The translations under genes and the position numbers were made by a program. Below, piece by piece: positions 24,690 to 34,411 of a stretch of DNA of 64,000 bases. Numbering within the stretch: the first letter of the stretch is position 1; every line of letters begins with the position of its first letter. The notes below the pieces were generated by a model. That model saw nothing but the letters and a program-made list of their open reading frames with translations, was not told where the DNA came from and ran no database searches. Source of the DNA: Gammaproteobacteria bacterium UBA7310 (GTDB lineage Bacteria > Pseudomonadota > Gammaproteobacteria > Pseudomonadales > Ketobacteraceae); contig DKQK01000057.1 in NCBI GenBank assembly GCA_002471665.1, positions 68,919-132,918 of the forward strand, written 5' to 3'.

Positions 24690-25253
24690 ATGGCGCTGAT
24701 TAATTCAGAAATCAAACCGTTCACTACAATGGCATTCAAGGATGGCGAATTTGTAGAAGTGTCCGATACCGATGTTAAAGGCAAGTGGGCAATCTTCTTT
24801 TTCTATCCTGCCGACTTTACCTTTGTGTGCCCCACTGAACTGGGCGACGTAGCTGATCACTATGAAGAGCTGCAGAAGCTGGGCGTGGAAGTATACTCTG
24901 TTTCCACCGACACCCACTTCGTTCACAAAGCATGGCACGATGCTTCCGAAACCATCGGCAAGATCAAATACTACATGCTGGGCGACCAAAGCGGCACCAT
25001 TACCAATAACTTTGGTGTGATGCGCGAAGGTCAGGGTCTGGCGGATCGTGCCACCTTCCTGGTGGATCCGGACGGCATTATCCAGGCTATGGAAATCACT
25101 GCAGAAGGTATCGGCCGTGACGCTGACGATCTGATGCGTAAAGTGAAAGCGGCTCAGTACGTGGCTGCCCACCCCGGTGAAGTATGCCCCGCAAAATGGA
25201 AAGAAGGCGAAGCCACGCTGGCTCCCTCTTTGGACCTGGTCGGCAAAATCTAA
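24690..25253 (+). CDS. ahpC: Alkyl hydroperoxide reductase subunit C (peroxiredoxin)
   Basis: A 187-residue typical two-Cys peroxiredoxin that reduces hydrogen peroxide and organic hydroperoxides. The peroxidatic Cys is in FTFVCPTEL and the resolving Cys in GEVCPAKW near the C-terminus. Length and sequence match the enterobacterial AhpC. A strong Shine-Dalgarno (AGGAGG) precedes the ATG. It is followed by ahpF, its disulfide reductase, about 100 bases downstream. Confidence 0.98.
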   Translation: MALINSEIKPFTTMAFKDGEFVEVSDTDVKGKWAIFFFYPADFTFVCPTELGDVADHYEELQKLGVEVYSVSTDTHFVHKAWHDASETIGKIKYYMLGDQSGTITNNFGVMREGQGLADRATFLVDPDGIIQAMEITAEGIGRDADDLMRKVKAAQYVAAHPGEVCPAKWKEGEATLAPSLDLVGKI

Positions 25254-25276
25254 GATCGATTTTGCTGGCGGCGATA

Positions 25277-25304
25277 CCGGAAGGGGAGCTGGTCTCCCCT
25301 CCGG
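25277..25304 (+). other. Stem-loop between ahpC and ahpF
   Basis: CCGG-A-AGGGGAG, loop CTGGT, CTCCCCT-CCGG: an 11-bp stem with one bulged A. No T-run follows, so it is not a classical terminator. It may attenuate read-through into ahpF or stabilise the ahpC message, giving more AhpC than AhpF. Confidence 0.5.
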
Positions 25305-25356
25305 GATCGCAAACTATTAAACCGTTCGTTGTAGTCAGTAATCAGGTGTGTGTCCC

Positions 25357-26934
25357 ATGTTAGATGCAAATTTGAAAGACCAGTTGAAAACCTACCTCAC
25401 CAATTTGAAACAGAAAATTGAATTGGTAGCGTCCCTTGATGATTCTGCCAAATCCGGAGAAATGCTGGCTTTACTGCAGGATGTGGCCTCCCTGACTGAC
25501 AAGATCACCGTGAAGGAAGTGCGTGACGACGCAGAACGCAAGCCGTCGTTCCGTATCAATCGCCCTGGTGAAGACATTTCAGTGCGTTTCGCAGGGTTGC
25601 CCATGGGGCACGAATTTACCTCACTGGTATTGGCGCTGTTGCACGTGGGCGGTCACCCTCCCAAGGAAGATCAAACATTGCTGGAGCAGATTGCCCTGCT
25701 CGAAGGGGATTTCGAGTTCGAAACCTATATCTCCCTTTCCTGCCACAACTGTCCGGTGGTGGTGCAGGCGCTGAATCTGATGGCGGCGCTGAACCCCAAT
25801 GTCAAGCACACCATGATCGATGGAGCCCTGTTCCAGGACGAAGTGGATAGCCGTCAGATTATGGCTGTCCCCACGGTTTACCTGAATGGCAAGGAATTTG
25901 GCGCCGGCCGCATGACCCTGGAAGAAATCCTCAATAAAGCGGACTCCAAGGCCAGCGAACGTCAAGCGCAGGAACTTAATGACAAAGAACCCTATGATCT
26001 GTTGGTCGTGGGGGGTGGTCCGGCAGGTGCTTCGGCTGCGATCTATGCCGCCCGTAAAGGCATCCGCACCGGCATCGTCGCCGACCGTTTCGGCGGTCAG
26101 GTGATGGATACCCTGGCAATCGAAAACTTTATTTCGGTGCAGGAAACCCAGGGCCCGAAACTGGTGGCACAGCTGGAAGAGCACGTGCGCCAGTATGAAG
26201 TGGATATCATGACCAACCAAAAAGCGGTTGGCCTGGTTACCGGTTCACAGAAAGGTGTTCAACTTGAGAACGGTGCCACTTTGAAATCCAAGGCCCTGCT
26301 GATTGCAACAGGTGCCAGCTGGCGCGAAATGAACGTGCCGGGAGAACAGGAATACCGCGGCAAGGGGGTGGCCTACTGCCCCCACTGTGATGGCCCCTTG
26401 TTCAAGGGTAAGCGGGTGGCCGTTATCGGCGGCGGCAACTCCGGGGTAGAGGCAGCCATTGATCTTGCCGGCATTGTTTCCCATGTCACCCTGATCGAAT
26501 TCGACAACAAGTTGCGGGCGGACGCGGTGCTGCAAAAGAAACTGAACAGCCTGTCCAACGTGACGGTGATTGTGTCGGCCCTCACCAAAGAAGTGCTGGG
26601 CGATGGCAATAAGGTGGTGGGCCTGACCTACGAAGATCGCACCAATGGTGGCATGCACGAACTTGAGCTGGAGGGTATTTTTGTCCAGATCGGGTTGGTG
26701 CCCAACAGTGCTTGGGCCAAGGATGCCATCGAACTGGCACCCCGTGGCGAGATTATTGTTGATGCCCACGGCCAGACTTCAGTACCGGGCATATTCGCCG
26801 CCGGAGACGTCACCACAATACCTTATAAGCAGATCATCATCGCCATGGGTGAAGGCGCAAAAGCCTCACTGGGTGCGTTCGACTACCTGATTCGATCCTC
26901 GGTGGAGGATGACGAGCAGACGGACGCTGCCTAA
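25357..26934 (+). CDS. ahpF: Alkyl hydroperoxide reductase subunit F
   Basis: A 525-residue FAD disulfide reductase that passes electrons from NADH to AhpC. It has the N-terminal thioredoxin-like double fold with the CHNC redox pair (about residue 130) and the thioredoxin-reductase-like half with GGGPAGASAA for FAD, CPHCDGP as the second redox pair and GGGNSG for the nicotinamide nucleotide. ATG 25357 matches the usual AhpF start (MLDANL); an in-frame GTG nine bases earlier is less likely. The Shine-Dalgarno is weak, which again would keep AhpF below AhpC. Confidence 0.97.
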   Translation: MLDANLKDQLKTYLTNLKQKIELVASLDDSAKSGEMLALLQDVASLTDKITVKEVRDDAERKPSFRINRPGEDISVRFAGLPMGHEFTSLVLALLHVGGHPPKEDQTLLEQIALLEGDFEFETYISLSCHNCPVVVQALNLMAALNPNVKHTMIDGALFQDEVDSRQIMAVPTVYLNGKEFGAGRMTLEEILNKADSKASERQAQELNDKEPYDLLVVGGGPAGASAAIYAARKGIRTGIVADRFGGQVMDTLAIENFISVQETQGPKLVAQLEEHVRQYEVDIMTNQKAVGLVTGSQKGVQLENGATLKSKALLIATGASWREMNVPGEQEYRGKGVAYCPHCDGPLFKGKRVAVIGGGNSGVEAAIDLAGIVSHVTLIEFDNKLRADAVLQKKLNSLSNVTVIVSALTKEVLGDGNKVVGLTYEDRTNGGMHELELEGIFVQIGLVPNSAWAKDAIELAPRGEIIVDAHGQTSVPGIFAAGDVTTIPYKQIIIAMGEGAKASLGAFDYLIRSSVEDDEQTDAA

Positions 26935-26948
26935 ACCGGGTTGGATCC

Positions 26949-26990
26949 CCGGTGCACGGGTCATTTTGAGCGGGGTGACCTGTGCACCGG
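26949..26990 (+). terminator. Long stem-loop after ahpF
   Basis: CCGGTGCAC-GGGTCA pairs with TGACCT-GTGCACCGG around a 12-base loop, 15 bp with one G-U pair. It starts 15 bases after the ahpF stop. No T-run follows, so it may protect the 3' end or terminate only in part. Confidence 0.45.
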
Positions 26991-27166
26991 TGCGATTCCG
27001 GACTAACCTGATGACATTCTGTTCCTTATAGAATTCGGCGATTTGGTTTGTATTTGCTATTCTTAGGCTGGTACCCACGGATGAGAACCATCCTGCCTAG
27101 AGGGATAGAATTACATGACGCAGGCCGATAGCCTTCCAGAATCAGGCCCCTGCTCTCAGCGACAGC

Positions 27167-28066
27167 GTGATACTGATCATCGATGATAATCCCAAGAGCA
27201 TCAAAGCATTAAGCCTTATTATCCGTGACTTCGGCCAGGTTATTTTTGCCACCTCAGGACAGTCCGGCATTGCTATGACCATGAAAACCAAGCCGGATCT
27301 GATTTTGCTGGATGTGGAAATGCCCGGTATGAATGGTTATGAAGTGTGCCGGCAATTGAAGGCGGATGCGGCTACCCGCAATTGCAGTGTTATTATTGTG
27401 ACCTCCCACAGTTCCGTAGATCACGAGGTGGCTGCACTGGAGGCCGGGGCAGCGGATTTCATTACCAAGCCGTTGAATGCACCCTTGGTTCGGGCACGGG
27501 TGAAAACCCAGTTGCTGGTAAAAAAGCAGGCGGATGAGCTGCACCGCCAGGTTGAGCAGGATGGGCTGACCGGAATTTATAACCGACGCTATTTTGATCA
27601 GCAGTACGCGCAAGAGTGGCGTCGGCATCAGCGCCAGCGCAGCCCTCTGGGGTTGGCGTTAATTGATGTAGACTTTTTCAAAGCGTATAACGACCATTAC
27701 GGGCATCAGCAGGGTGATGAATGTTTGCGGCAGGTGGCCAAAGGGCTGCATTCTGCTTTGCGGCGGCCCGGGGAAACAGTGGCACGCTATGGCGGTGAAG
27801 AGTTTGCCGTTATATTGCCCTACACAGAACTTGGCGAAGCGCAAAAAATCGGACTTTGGCTGTGCGAAAGTATTCGGGATCTGCAGTTGCCTCATGCCCA
27901 GTCGGAGGTGGCCGCACACGTCTCCATCAGTGTTGGTTTGGCCAGTTGTGTGCCCGATGGCCGCAGCCTGCCAACCAGTTTGCTGAGTGATGCGGATGAT
28001 GCGCTGTATAAAGCCAAAGCCAATGGCCGTAACAGGGCGGTGGTGAGCGATCGAGTGATAGATTAG
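27167..28066 (+). CDS. Response regulator with GGDEF domain (diguanylate cyclase)
   Basis: A 299-residue REC-GGDEF protein of the PleD/WspR type. The receiver starts at once with ILIIDDNP and has the phosphoacceptor in LLDVEMPG. The GGDEF domain (about 130-295) has an intact GGEEF loop. Five residues upstream of it the sequence is RPGE rather than RxxD, so the inhibitory site is altered. The start is a problem: GTG 27167 is the only usual start codon after an in-frame stop at 27116 and has no clear ribosome site. An ATG at 27115 with GAGGG upstream is one base out of frame. The gene lies 31 bases before the large hybrid kinase and is probably its partner. Confidence 0.85.
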   Translation: MILIIDDNPKSIKALSLIIRDFGQVIFATSGQSGIAMTMKTKPDLILLDVEMPGMNGYEVCRQLKADAATRNCSVIIVTSHSSVDHEVAALEAGAADFITKPLNAPLVRARVKTQLLVKKQADELHRQVEQDGLTGIYNRRYFDQQYAQEWRRHQRQRSPLGLALIDVDFFKAYNDHYGHQQGDECLRQVAKGLHSALRRPGETVARYGGEEFAVILPYTELGEAQKIGLWLCESIRDLQLPHAQSEVAAHVSISVGLASCVPDGRSLPTSLLSDADDALYKAKANGRNRAVVSDRVID

Positions 28067-28097
28067 AGCATGATCTCAACCCTAAAATTGGTGTTAT

Positions 28098-31000
28098 GTG
28101 AACCTTAGTCGGTCAGGGGCGTTTTTGAACAGCGCATCGCTAGCGGCATTGTATCTGTTGTTGGCGGTGTTTTCCTATGGGGTCGCCAGTGACGCCCAAG
28201 GTATTGCCCTGGTCTGGCTGCCGTCCAGTGTGGCCGTCGTCTGGGTTATGGCCAGCCGCCGTTCCCAACGGCTTTATCTCTATGGTGTGGTCTTCCTCGC
28301 CAATGTCATAGTTGCCTGGTTATATGGCAGCGGCCTGCCCTGTTCGTTGGGTTGTTCGGTTGCCAAGCTGGCCGGCATTATGGTCGCGGTGGGGCTGTTG
28401 GGGCCATTCTACGGCAGAGCACTTACGGTACGTGATTCCGCCTATATTTTTTCCGGGTATTTGTTGCTGGCCGCCCCCGTTTCCGCCGCGATTGGGGCAA
28501 CCCTTGTCTGGTTGGCCAATCCGGTTGAATGGAGTACCGCAGCGATGAACTGGTGGTTGGGAGAGACCATCGGAGCCGTGCTCTTATTGCTGCCTTCCCT
28601 CGCATTTTTCAATATGGACCAGAGCAACCGGCTGACCAGCGGAGTTTTGACTTCGGTGCTGGTGCAATTGGGCGGCCTCTTTGTCATCAGCTTTATTGTT
28701 CTGACCTTTGCGCTGCATCCGTTTGCTTACCTGGCGTTACCCTTAATGGCGGTGGCCCTGGCCTACGGAATGTTGCGGGTTGCCGTGTTGGCGAATCTGG
28801 TATTTCTGGTATTGGGGGCCGGCATTGCCTGGGGCTGGTGGGCGTTCCCCCTGATGAATGCCCAGGATGATCCCCGTGGCATCTGGGCGGCCAGTGCGGC
28901 GGTTATCTTTGGCCCGATGATCCTGGGTTTGGCCATGGATGAGATTCGGCGCCGACAAGCCGAATTAACCACACTGGGGGAACGATTGAACCTGGCTTCC
29001 CAATCGGTGGACCTTGCACTGTGGGATTGGGATGTGAAAAGCGGTGAGATTTATTGGGATAACCGCATGCGTCAGTTGTATGAAATTGGCCCCTATGATG
29101 AACCCCTGGCCGTACCCCAGTGGCGGGAGAAGCTGCATCCTGATGATGTGTTGCATGCCGAAACCAATCTGAACGATGCCCTGGCCGGCAAGGCGGAATA
29201 CAAAACCCAGTTCAGAATTCAGCGCAATGACGGCAGTTATCGTTCATTGCAGGCAGCCGGTATTGTGATTCGTGACAACAGTGGCGCAGCAGTACGCATG
29301 GTGGGGATGAATTGGGATGTGAGCGAACTGGTACGTGCTCAGCGGGCGGTTAAAACCGCCGAGGACAAACTCAATGCGGTGATTGAGGCGGCCAGTGAGT
29401 TTTCCATTGTTGCCACCAATCAGGAAGGGCTCATTGAGGTGTTCAGTGCCGGCGCGGAACGTCTCTTGGGCTACAAGCGAGAAGATATAGTGGGTCAACA
29501 GACCCCGGCATTGTTTCATGATGACGCGGAGGTGCGGGAGGAGGGTGAGCGCCTGACCTTGAAACTGGGCTATGAGGTTGAAGGTTTTGAAGTCTTTGTG
29601 GCCCAGGCTCGACAGGGGGTGGCGGTATCGCGGGAGTGGACCTACCTGCGTAAGGATGGTCGCAGGATTCCGGTCAATCTTACCGTGACCGCAATCTATG
29701 ATGATCTGGGCAAGATCACGGGTTACCTGGGTGTGGCGCGTAACATTATTCAGCAGAAAATCGCCGAACGGGAAATCCGTGCGGCACACAGTGTACTGGA
29801 GCAGCAAATCAAACTGGCGCAGCAAATGCGGGATGAGTTTGAATCCCTGTTTGAACTGGCCCCCGGAGCCATGTTGGTGTTGGATGGCGAAGGCTGTGTG
29901 GTGAATGCCAATAGCCGGGCTCACCAGATGTTTGCTACTGAACACACTATGTTGGGGCGCAGTATTACGCTCTATTTGCCTGACTTCAATTTATATCATC
30001 AATCCATATCCAAGCCCGTAAAGGGCTCCCACAGTGAGCAGGAATGGCTGGCCAATCGAGCCGATGGCGAGCGCTTTGAGGCACTGTTGGAATACGGCCC
30101 ATTACTGCTCAACGGGGTGGTGCACACCATCGTTAATGTATACGACATATCCGAGCAGAAGGAAGCCGAACGTGCACTGCAGCGATCCCGTGATCTGGCG
30201 GAGAGCGCCAACCGGGCGAAAACGGAATTTCTGGCCAACATGAGCCATGAAATTCGTACACCACTCAACGCAGTATTGGGTGCGTCACAATTGCTGGGCT
30301 ACACCTCACTGGATAAGAATCAGAGTAATCATGTGGGCATGATCAGTGCGGCAGGTAAAGCATTACTGACGTTGCTCAATGATGTGTTGGACGTGTCAAA
30401 AATTGAAGCGGGCAAAATGGAGTTGAGTCGCGCGCCGTTTGCACTGGATGATGTTATTGAGGCTTTGGCAACCATCATGTCAGGAAACGCGGCCGATAAA
30501 AACCTGGAGTTGATTATTGATGTGGCGCCAGAGATGCCCCGTGGTTTTATCGGCGATGAGATGCGTTTTCAGCAGATTCTGGTGAATCTGGCGGGGAATG
30601 CCATCAAGTTTACCGAACAGGGTGAGGTGGTGGTTCAGTTTGCGTTGCTGTCATTGGAGGCCAATCAGGCCCGCATCCAGATCCGTGTCAGGGATAGTGG
30701 GATCGGCATGGATGATGGGCAACGCGCCCGCTTGTTCAGCGCGTTTTCCCAGGCCGATACCTCCATTACCCGGCGCTTTGGCGGTACCGGATTGGGGCTC
30801 ACCATCTGTAAGAAGTTAATCGAGTTAATGCAGGGAACGATCGATGTTCGCAGCACCCCGGGTGTTGGTTCAGAGTTCTGCTGTCAATTGGCGCTGGAAG
30901 TGGATACCAGCCTGGAGCATGACGTGCCGGTGGCTCAGCCTGCCAGGCGCGTGCTGCTGGCTGATGCCAGCCCGGCCTCGGCCAGCGCTCTGGTGGCCAG

Positions 31001-32390
31001 CTGTGAGCGGTTGGGGTGGGTGTGTGAAACCGTCGCCGATGTGGTGCAGGCGCGGCAGCGTCTGACCCGGGCCGATACCGATTTCGACGTGCTGGTGTTC
31101 AACCAGAACCTGCCGCACGCGGAACAGCTGACCACGCTTGAGCGGGGTATCCCGACGGTCAAACTGATGGGCAGTATGAACCACGAAGCCTTGATGAGAA
31201 ATAATCTGACAGAAAGCCGGGTGGTTATCCTGTCCAAACCGGTGACGGCATCCACGCTGCTTGATGGTGTTAACGAAGCCTGCCTGCGCTACAGTAACCG
31301 CACTGTGGAGCCAATCAAACCGGAAGAAAAGCCTTTGCCCCGTCTTGATGGTGCCCGTCTTTTACTGGTGGAAGACACCGTATCGAACCAGGTGATCATC
31401 GAGGGAATCTTCGAACAGGTGGGTGCGCAGGTGGATGTTGCCGCAAACGGTGTTGAAGCACTGGACATGTTGTCGGAGTGTGCGGGGCGCAGCCAATACG
31501 ATGCGGTGCTGATGGATGTGCAGATGCCGGTCATGGATGGTTTTACCGCTACCAGGAAAATTCGTGAGGAGCTGAAGCTATCGCTTCCTATCATTGCCAT
31601 GACCGCCGGTGTGCTGGCATTTGAAAGGCAGCAGTGCATTGACAGTGGTATGAACGATTTTGTAGGTAAACCGCTGGATATACCTGCGATGCTGGAAACG
31701 GTATGCCGTTACGTATCCCCGCGGGTGGCGGCACCGCAGCAGCAGGTGCCGGCAGCCGCCACCGAATCGAACTCGAAGGATTTCCCCCAGGTTGTGGATG
31801 GGGTGTTTAACCCGGAAAAGATCATGTCATTCGTGCGTGGCAAGCCGGCCCGGGAGAAGGACATCATTAATATGATTGAGCGCATTGTGACTGAAGATCT
31901 GTTGCCCCTGGAGCAAGGCCGCCAGCTGCTTGAGGATGGCAGAATTGAAGAAGCAGCGCGCCATTTTCATACCTTGAAAGGGACCATGGGTAATTTCGGT
32001 GGCGATAAGGTGATGCAGGCGTCCCAGGCTCTGGAGCAGGCTATCAAGCAGCAGCAGGAGGCGGAATACGAAGGGCTGTTGCAGCATTTTGGTGAGGCTT
32101 TGCAGCATATGCTGACGGTGGCCCGGTCATGGCTGCAGAGCTACCACACCAGTGCCGGGCCGCAGACCGAGGTTGATAACGGGCTCAGCATGGGGCGGGC
32201 GGCTTTTCGCGCGGCCCTGGATGATTTAAAAGACAAGTTGAACTGTTCCAATATGGATGCGGCGGAAGTGTTTACCGGCATTGCACCTGAAATCAGCAGG
32301 CGCGTGCCGGCGGACACGATGGCGTCCCTGACGGAGGCCATTGAAGAGTTGCGTTTCAATGAAGCAGCCAAACTGCTGGAAGGCCTTTAG
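28098..32390 (+). CDS. MASE1-PAS hybrid sensor histidine kinase with receiver and HPt
   Basis: A 1430-residue kinase. It has a MASE1-type membrane sensor (about 1-285, eight or so helices), three PAS regions (about 290-410, 420-550, 570-690), HisKA with MSHEIRTPLNA, HATPase with DSGIGM and GGTGLGL, a degenerate receiver (about 950-1070; FNQNLP where the phosphoacceptor Asp should be), a canonical receiver (about 1085-1205; VLMDVQMP) and an HPt domain with HFHTLKG. The phosphorelay His-Asp-His is therefore complete within one chain, and the REC-GGDEF protein encoded just upstream is a natural output. The start is GTG 28098. The last four bases overlap the convergent dxs. The signal is unknown. 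Confidence 0.92.
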   Translation: MNLSRSGAFLNSASLAALYLLLAVFSYGVASDAQGIALVWLPSSVAVVWVMASRRSQRLYLYGVVFLANVIVAWLYGSGLPCSLGCSVAKLAGIMVAVGLLGPFYGRALTVRDSAYIFSGYLLLAAPVSAAIGATLVWLANPVEWSTAAMNWWLGETIGAVLLLLPSLAFFNMDQSNRLTSGVLTSVLVQLGGLFVISFIVLTFALHPFAYLALPLMAVALAYGMLRVAVLANLVFLVLGAGIAWGWWAFPLMNAQDDPRGIWAASAAVIFGPMILGLAMDEIRRRQAELTTLGERLNLASQSVDLALWDWDVKSGEIYWDNRMRQLYEIGPYDEPLAVPQWREKLHPDDVLHAETNLNDALAGKAEYKTQFRIQRNDGSYRSLQAAGIVIRDNSGAAVRMVGMNWDVSELVRAQRAVKTAEDKLNAVIEAASEFSIVATNQEGLIEVFSAGAERLLGYKREDIVGQQTPALFHDDAEVREEGERLTLKLGYEVEGFEVFVAQARQGVAVSREWTYLRKDGRRIPVNLTVTAIYDDLGKITGYLGVARNIIQQKIAEREIRAAHSVLEQQIKLAQQMRDEFESLFELAPGAMLVLDGEGCVVNANSRAHQMFATEHTMLGRSITLYLPDFNLYHQSISKPVKGSHSEQEWLANRADGERFEALLEYGPLLLNGVVHTIVNVYDISEQKEAERALQRSRDLAESANRAKTEFLANMSHEIRTPLNAVLGASQLLGYTSLDKNQSNHVGMISAAGKALLTLLNDVLDVSKIEAGKMELSRAPFALDDVIEALATIMSGNAADKNLELIIDVAPEMPRGFIGDEMRFQQILVNLAGNAIKFTEQGEVVVQFALLSLEANQARIQIRVRDSGIGMDDGQRARLFSAFSQADTSITRRFGGTGLGLTICKKLIELMQGTIDVRSTPGVGSEFCCQLALEVDTSLEHDVPVAQPARRVLLADASPASASALVASCERLGWVCETVADVVQARQRLTRADTDFDVLVFNQNLPHAEQLTTLERGIPTVKLMGSMNHEALMRNNLTESRVVILSKPVTASTLLDGVNEACLRYSNRTVEPIKPEEKPLPRLDGARLLLVEDTVSNQVIIEGIFEQVGAQVDVAANGVEALDMLSECAGRSQYDAVLMDVQMPVMDGFTATRKIREELKLSLPIIAMTAGVLAFERQQCIDSGMNDFVGKPLDIPAMLETVCRYVSPRVAAPQQQVPAAATESNSKDFPQVVDGVFNPEKIMSFVRGKPAREKDIINMIERIVTEDLLPLEQGRQLLEDGRIEEAARHFHTLKGTMGNFGGDKVMQASQALEQAIKQQQEAEYEGLLQHFGEALQHMLTVARSWLQSYHTSAGPQTEVDNGLSMGRAAFRAALDDLKDKLNCSNMDAAEVFTGIAPEISRRVPADTMASLTEAIEELRFNEAAKLLEGL

Positions 32391-34300
32391 ACGGCGTTTT
32401 TATTGACTTTGCTTTGTGCCAGTAAGGTGAGGCGCTCACGTATGGATTGTTCGATTCCCTCGGCGTTCAAACCGCATTCTGCGATCATTTCAGCCGGCTT
32501 GCCGTGTTCCACATAGTAATCCGGAATACCCAGGTTCAATATGGGCAGCACGACGCCGTTCCTGGCCAGCACTTCTGATACTGCGGAACCGGCACCACCC
32601 TGTACGGTATTTTCTTCAACCGTTACCAACAGGTCATGGCGGCTGGCCAGGTCCAGAATCAGGGTTTCATCGATGGGTTTGACAAAGCGCATGTCCGCCA
32701 GGGTGGCGGACAGGTGCTCGGCGGCTTTCAGGCCGGCACTGAGTACGGTTCCAAATGAGAGAATGGCCACACCGCTGCCTTCCCGTACAATGCGGCCTTT
32801 GCCGATGGGCAGTGCGGTCATGGTTTCTTCGATTGCAACACCGGGCCCGGTGCCCCGGGGATACCGGATCGCGGCGGGCCCCGGGTAGAGGTAGCCGGTA
32901 TAGAGTAACTGGCGGCATTCGTTTTCATCGCTCGGTGCCATGATGACCAGGTTGGGAATGCAGCGCATGAAACTCAGATCATAGGCGCCTGCATGGGTGG
33001 GGCCGTCTTCACCCACCAGGCCGGCACGGTCGATGCCGAAGGTGACATCCAGATTCTGCAGCGCCACATCGTGGATCAACTGGTCGTAGGCCCGTTGCAA
33101 AAATGTGGAATAGATCGCCACCACAGGCTTTTGGCCTTCGCAGGCGTAGCCCGCGGCCAGTGTGACCGCGTGTTGCTCGGCGATGGCAACGTCTTCATAT
33201 TGATCCGGAAAACGCCTGGAAAACTCCACCATGCCCGAACCTTCCCGCATCGCCGGTGTGATGGCCACCAGACGTTTGTCCTGCTCGGCGATATCGCACA
33301 GCCAGCGCCCGAATATATCACTGTATTTAGGCAGTTTGGGTTTCGGTTCGGCGGTTTTAACCGGTGGCTTGGGTTCAATTTTGGACAGGGCATGATAACC
33401 GATCGGGTCTTGCTCAGCGGGATAGAAACCGCAACCTTTGCGGGTAAAGACGTGCAACAGGTGGGGCCCCGGAATTTCTTTCAACTTACCCAGATAGGTG
33501 ACCAGCTTGTCCAGATTATGGCCATCAATGGGGCCAATGTAATTCAGGCCCAACTCTTCAAACAGGGTGCCCGGTGAGACCATGCCCTTCATGTGTTCTT
33601 CGGTGCGGCGCACAAACTCCATGGCAGTGGGCATGTTCTCCAGCACTTTTTTACCGCCTTCGCGCAACGCATTATAGGTGCGGCTGGCCCAGACCCGGGA
33701 CAGGTAGTTGGACAGGCCGCCGACGTTTTCTGAAATGGACATTTCATTGTCGTTCAGAATCACAATCATGTTGGCTTTGGTGTGGCTGGCGTGGTTGATG
33801 GCTTCGAAGGCCATGCCGGCGGTGAGTGCCCCGTCTCCGATGATGGCGACGTTATGGTTGTTGCGGCCCTGGGCCTGGCTGGCCAGGGCCATACCCAGGG
33901 CTGCGCTGATGGAGGTGCTGGAGTGGCCCACTCCGAAGGTGTCGTAGGGGCTTTCCGAGCGCTTGGGAAAGCCTGACAGGCCGCCCCGTTGCCGCAGGCT
34001 GAGCATGGCATCACGGCGCTCGGTGAGAATCTTGTGAGGGTAGGTCTGGTGGCCCACATCCCACACCAGGTTGTCTTCCGGCGTATTGAACACGAAATGC
34101 AGGGCGATGGTCAGCTCAACCACCCCCAGTCCGGCACCGAAATGCCCACCGGTCTTGCCCACCGCGTACATCATGTAATGGCGCAGCTCCTGCGCCAGTT
34201 GCGGCAGCAGTTCCTGATCCAGCTGGCGCAGTTGGGCCGGGTTATCGATCAGGTCCAGCAGCGGGGTACTGGGACGTTTGAGCGGGATTTCGGTAAACAT
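32387..34300 (-). CDS. dxs: 1-deoxy-D-xylulose-5-phosphate synthase
   Basis: A 637-residue thiamine-diphosphate enzyme that joins pyruvate and glyceraldehyde 3-phosphate, the first step of the MEP isoprenoid pathway. The ThDP-binding GDGALTAGMAFEA and downstream NDN motif, the GHSSTSIS region and the C-terminal transketolase-like domains are all recognisable. ATG 34300 is preferred; a TTG three bases earlier is also in frame. It lies downstream of ispA and xseB in the common gammaproteobacterial order. Its isoprenoid output would feed the UbiA prenyltransferases of the cell. Confidence 0.98.
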   Translation of the reverse strand: MFTEIPLKRPSTPLLDLIDNPAQLRQLDQELLPQLAQELRHYMMYAVGKTGGHFGAGLGVVELTIALHFVFNTPEDNLVWDVGHQTYPHKILTERRDAMLSLRQRGGLSGFPKRSESPYDTFGVGHSSTSISAALGMALASQAQGRNNHNVAIIGDGALTAGMAFEAINHASHTKANMIVILNDNEMSISENVGGLSNYLSRVWASRTYNALREGGKKVLENMPTAMEFVRRTEEHMKGMVSPGTLFEELGLNYIGPIDGHNLDKLVTYLGKLKEIPGPHLLHVFTRKGCGFYPAEQDPIGYHALSKIEPKPPVKTAEPKPKLPKYSDIFGRWLCDIAEQDKRLVAITPAMREGSGMVEFSRRFPDQYEDVAIAEQHAVTLAAGYACEGQKPVVAIYSTFLQRAYDQLIHDVALQNLDVTFGIDRAGLVGEDGPTHAGAYDLSFMRCIPNLVIMAPSDENECRQLLYTGYLYPGPAAIRYPRGTGPGVAIEETMTALPIGKGRIVREGSGVAILSFGTVLSAGLKAAEHLSATLADMRFVKPIDETLILDLASRHDLLVTVEENTVQGGAGSAVSEVLARNGVVLPILNLGIPDYYVEHGKPAEMIAECGLNAEGIEQSIRERLTLLAQSKVNKNAV

Positions 34301-34411
34301 CAATCAGGGTGCCTGTGTGCCAATCCGGTTGGAATCGGGTTAATCCGTCATTATACGAGTCTGGGAAGCAAAAATAACGCCCAAGCGGGAATTTCTTGCC
34401 TGTCCGGCCCG

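Noticed and set aside
27115..27186. Small separate gene starting at ATG 27115
   Set aside because: Only 23 codons and ends inside the receiver gene; more likely the displaced start of that gene or a leader.
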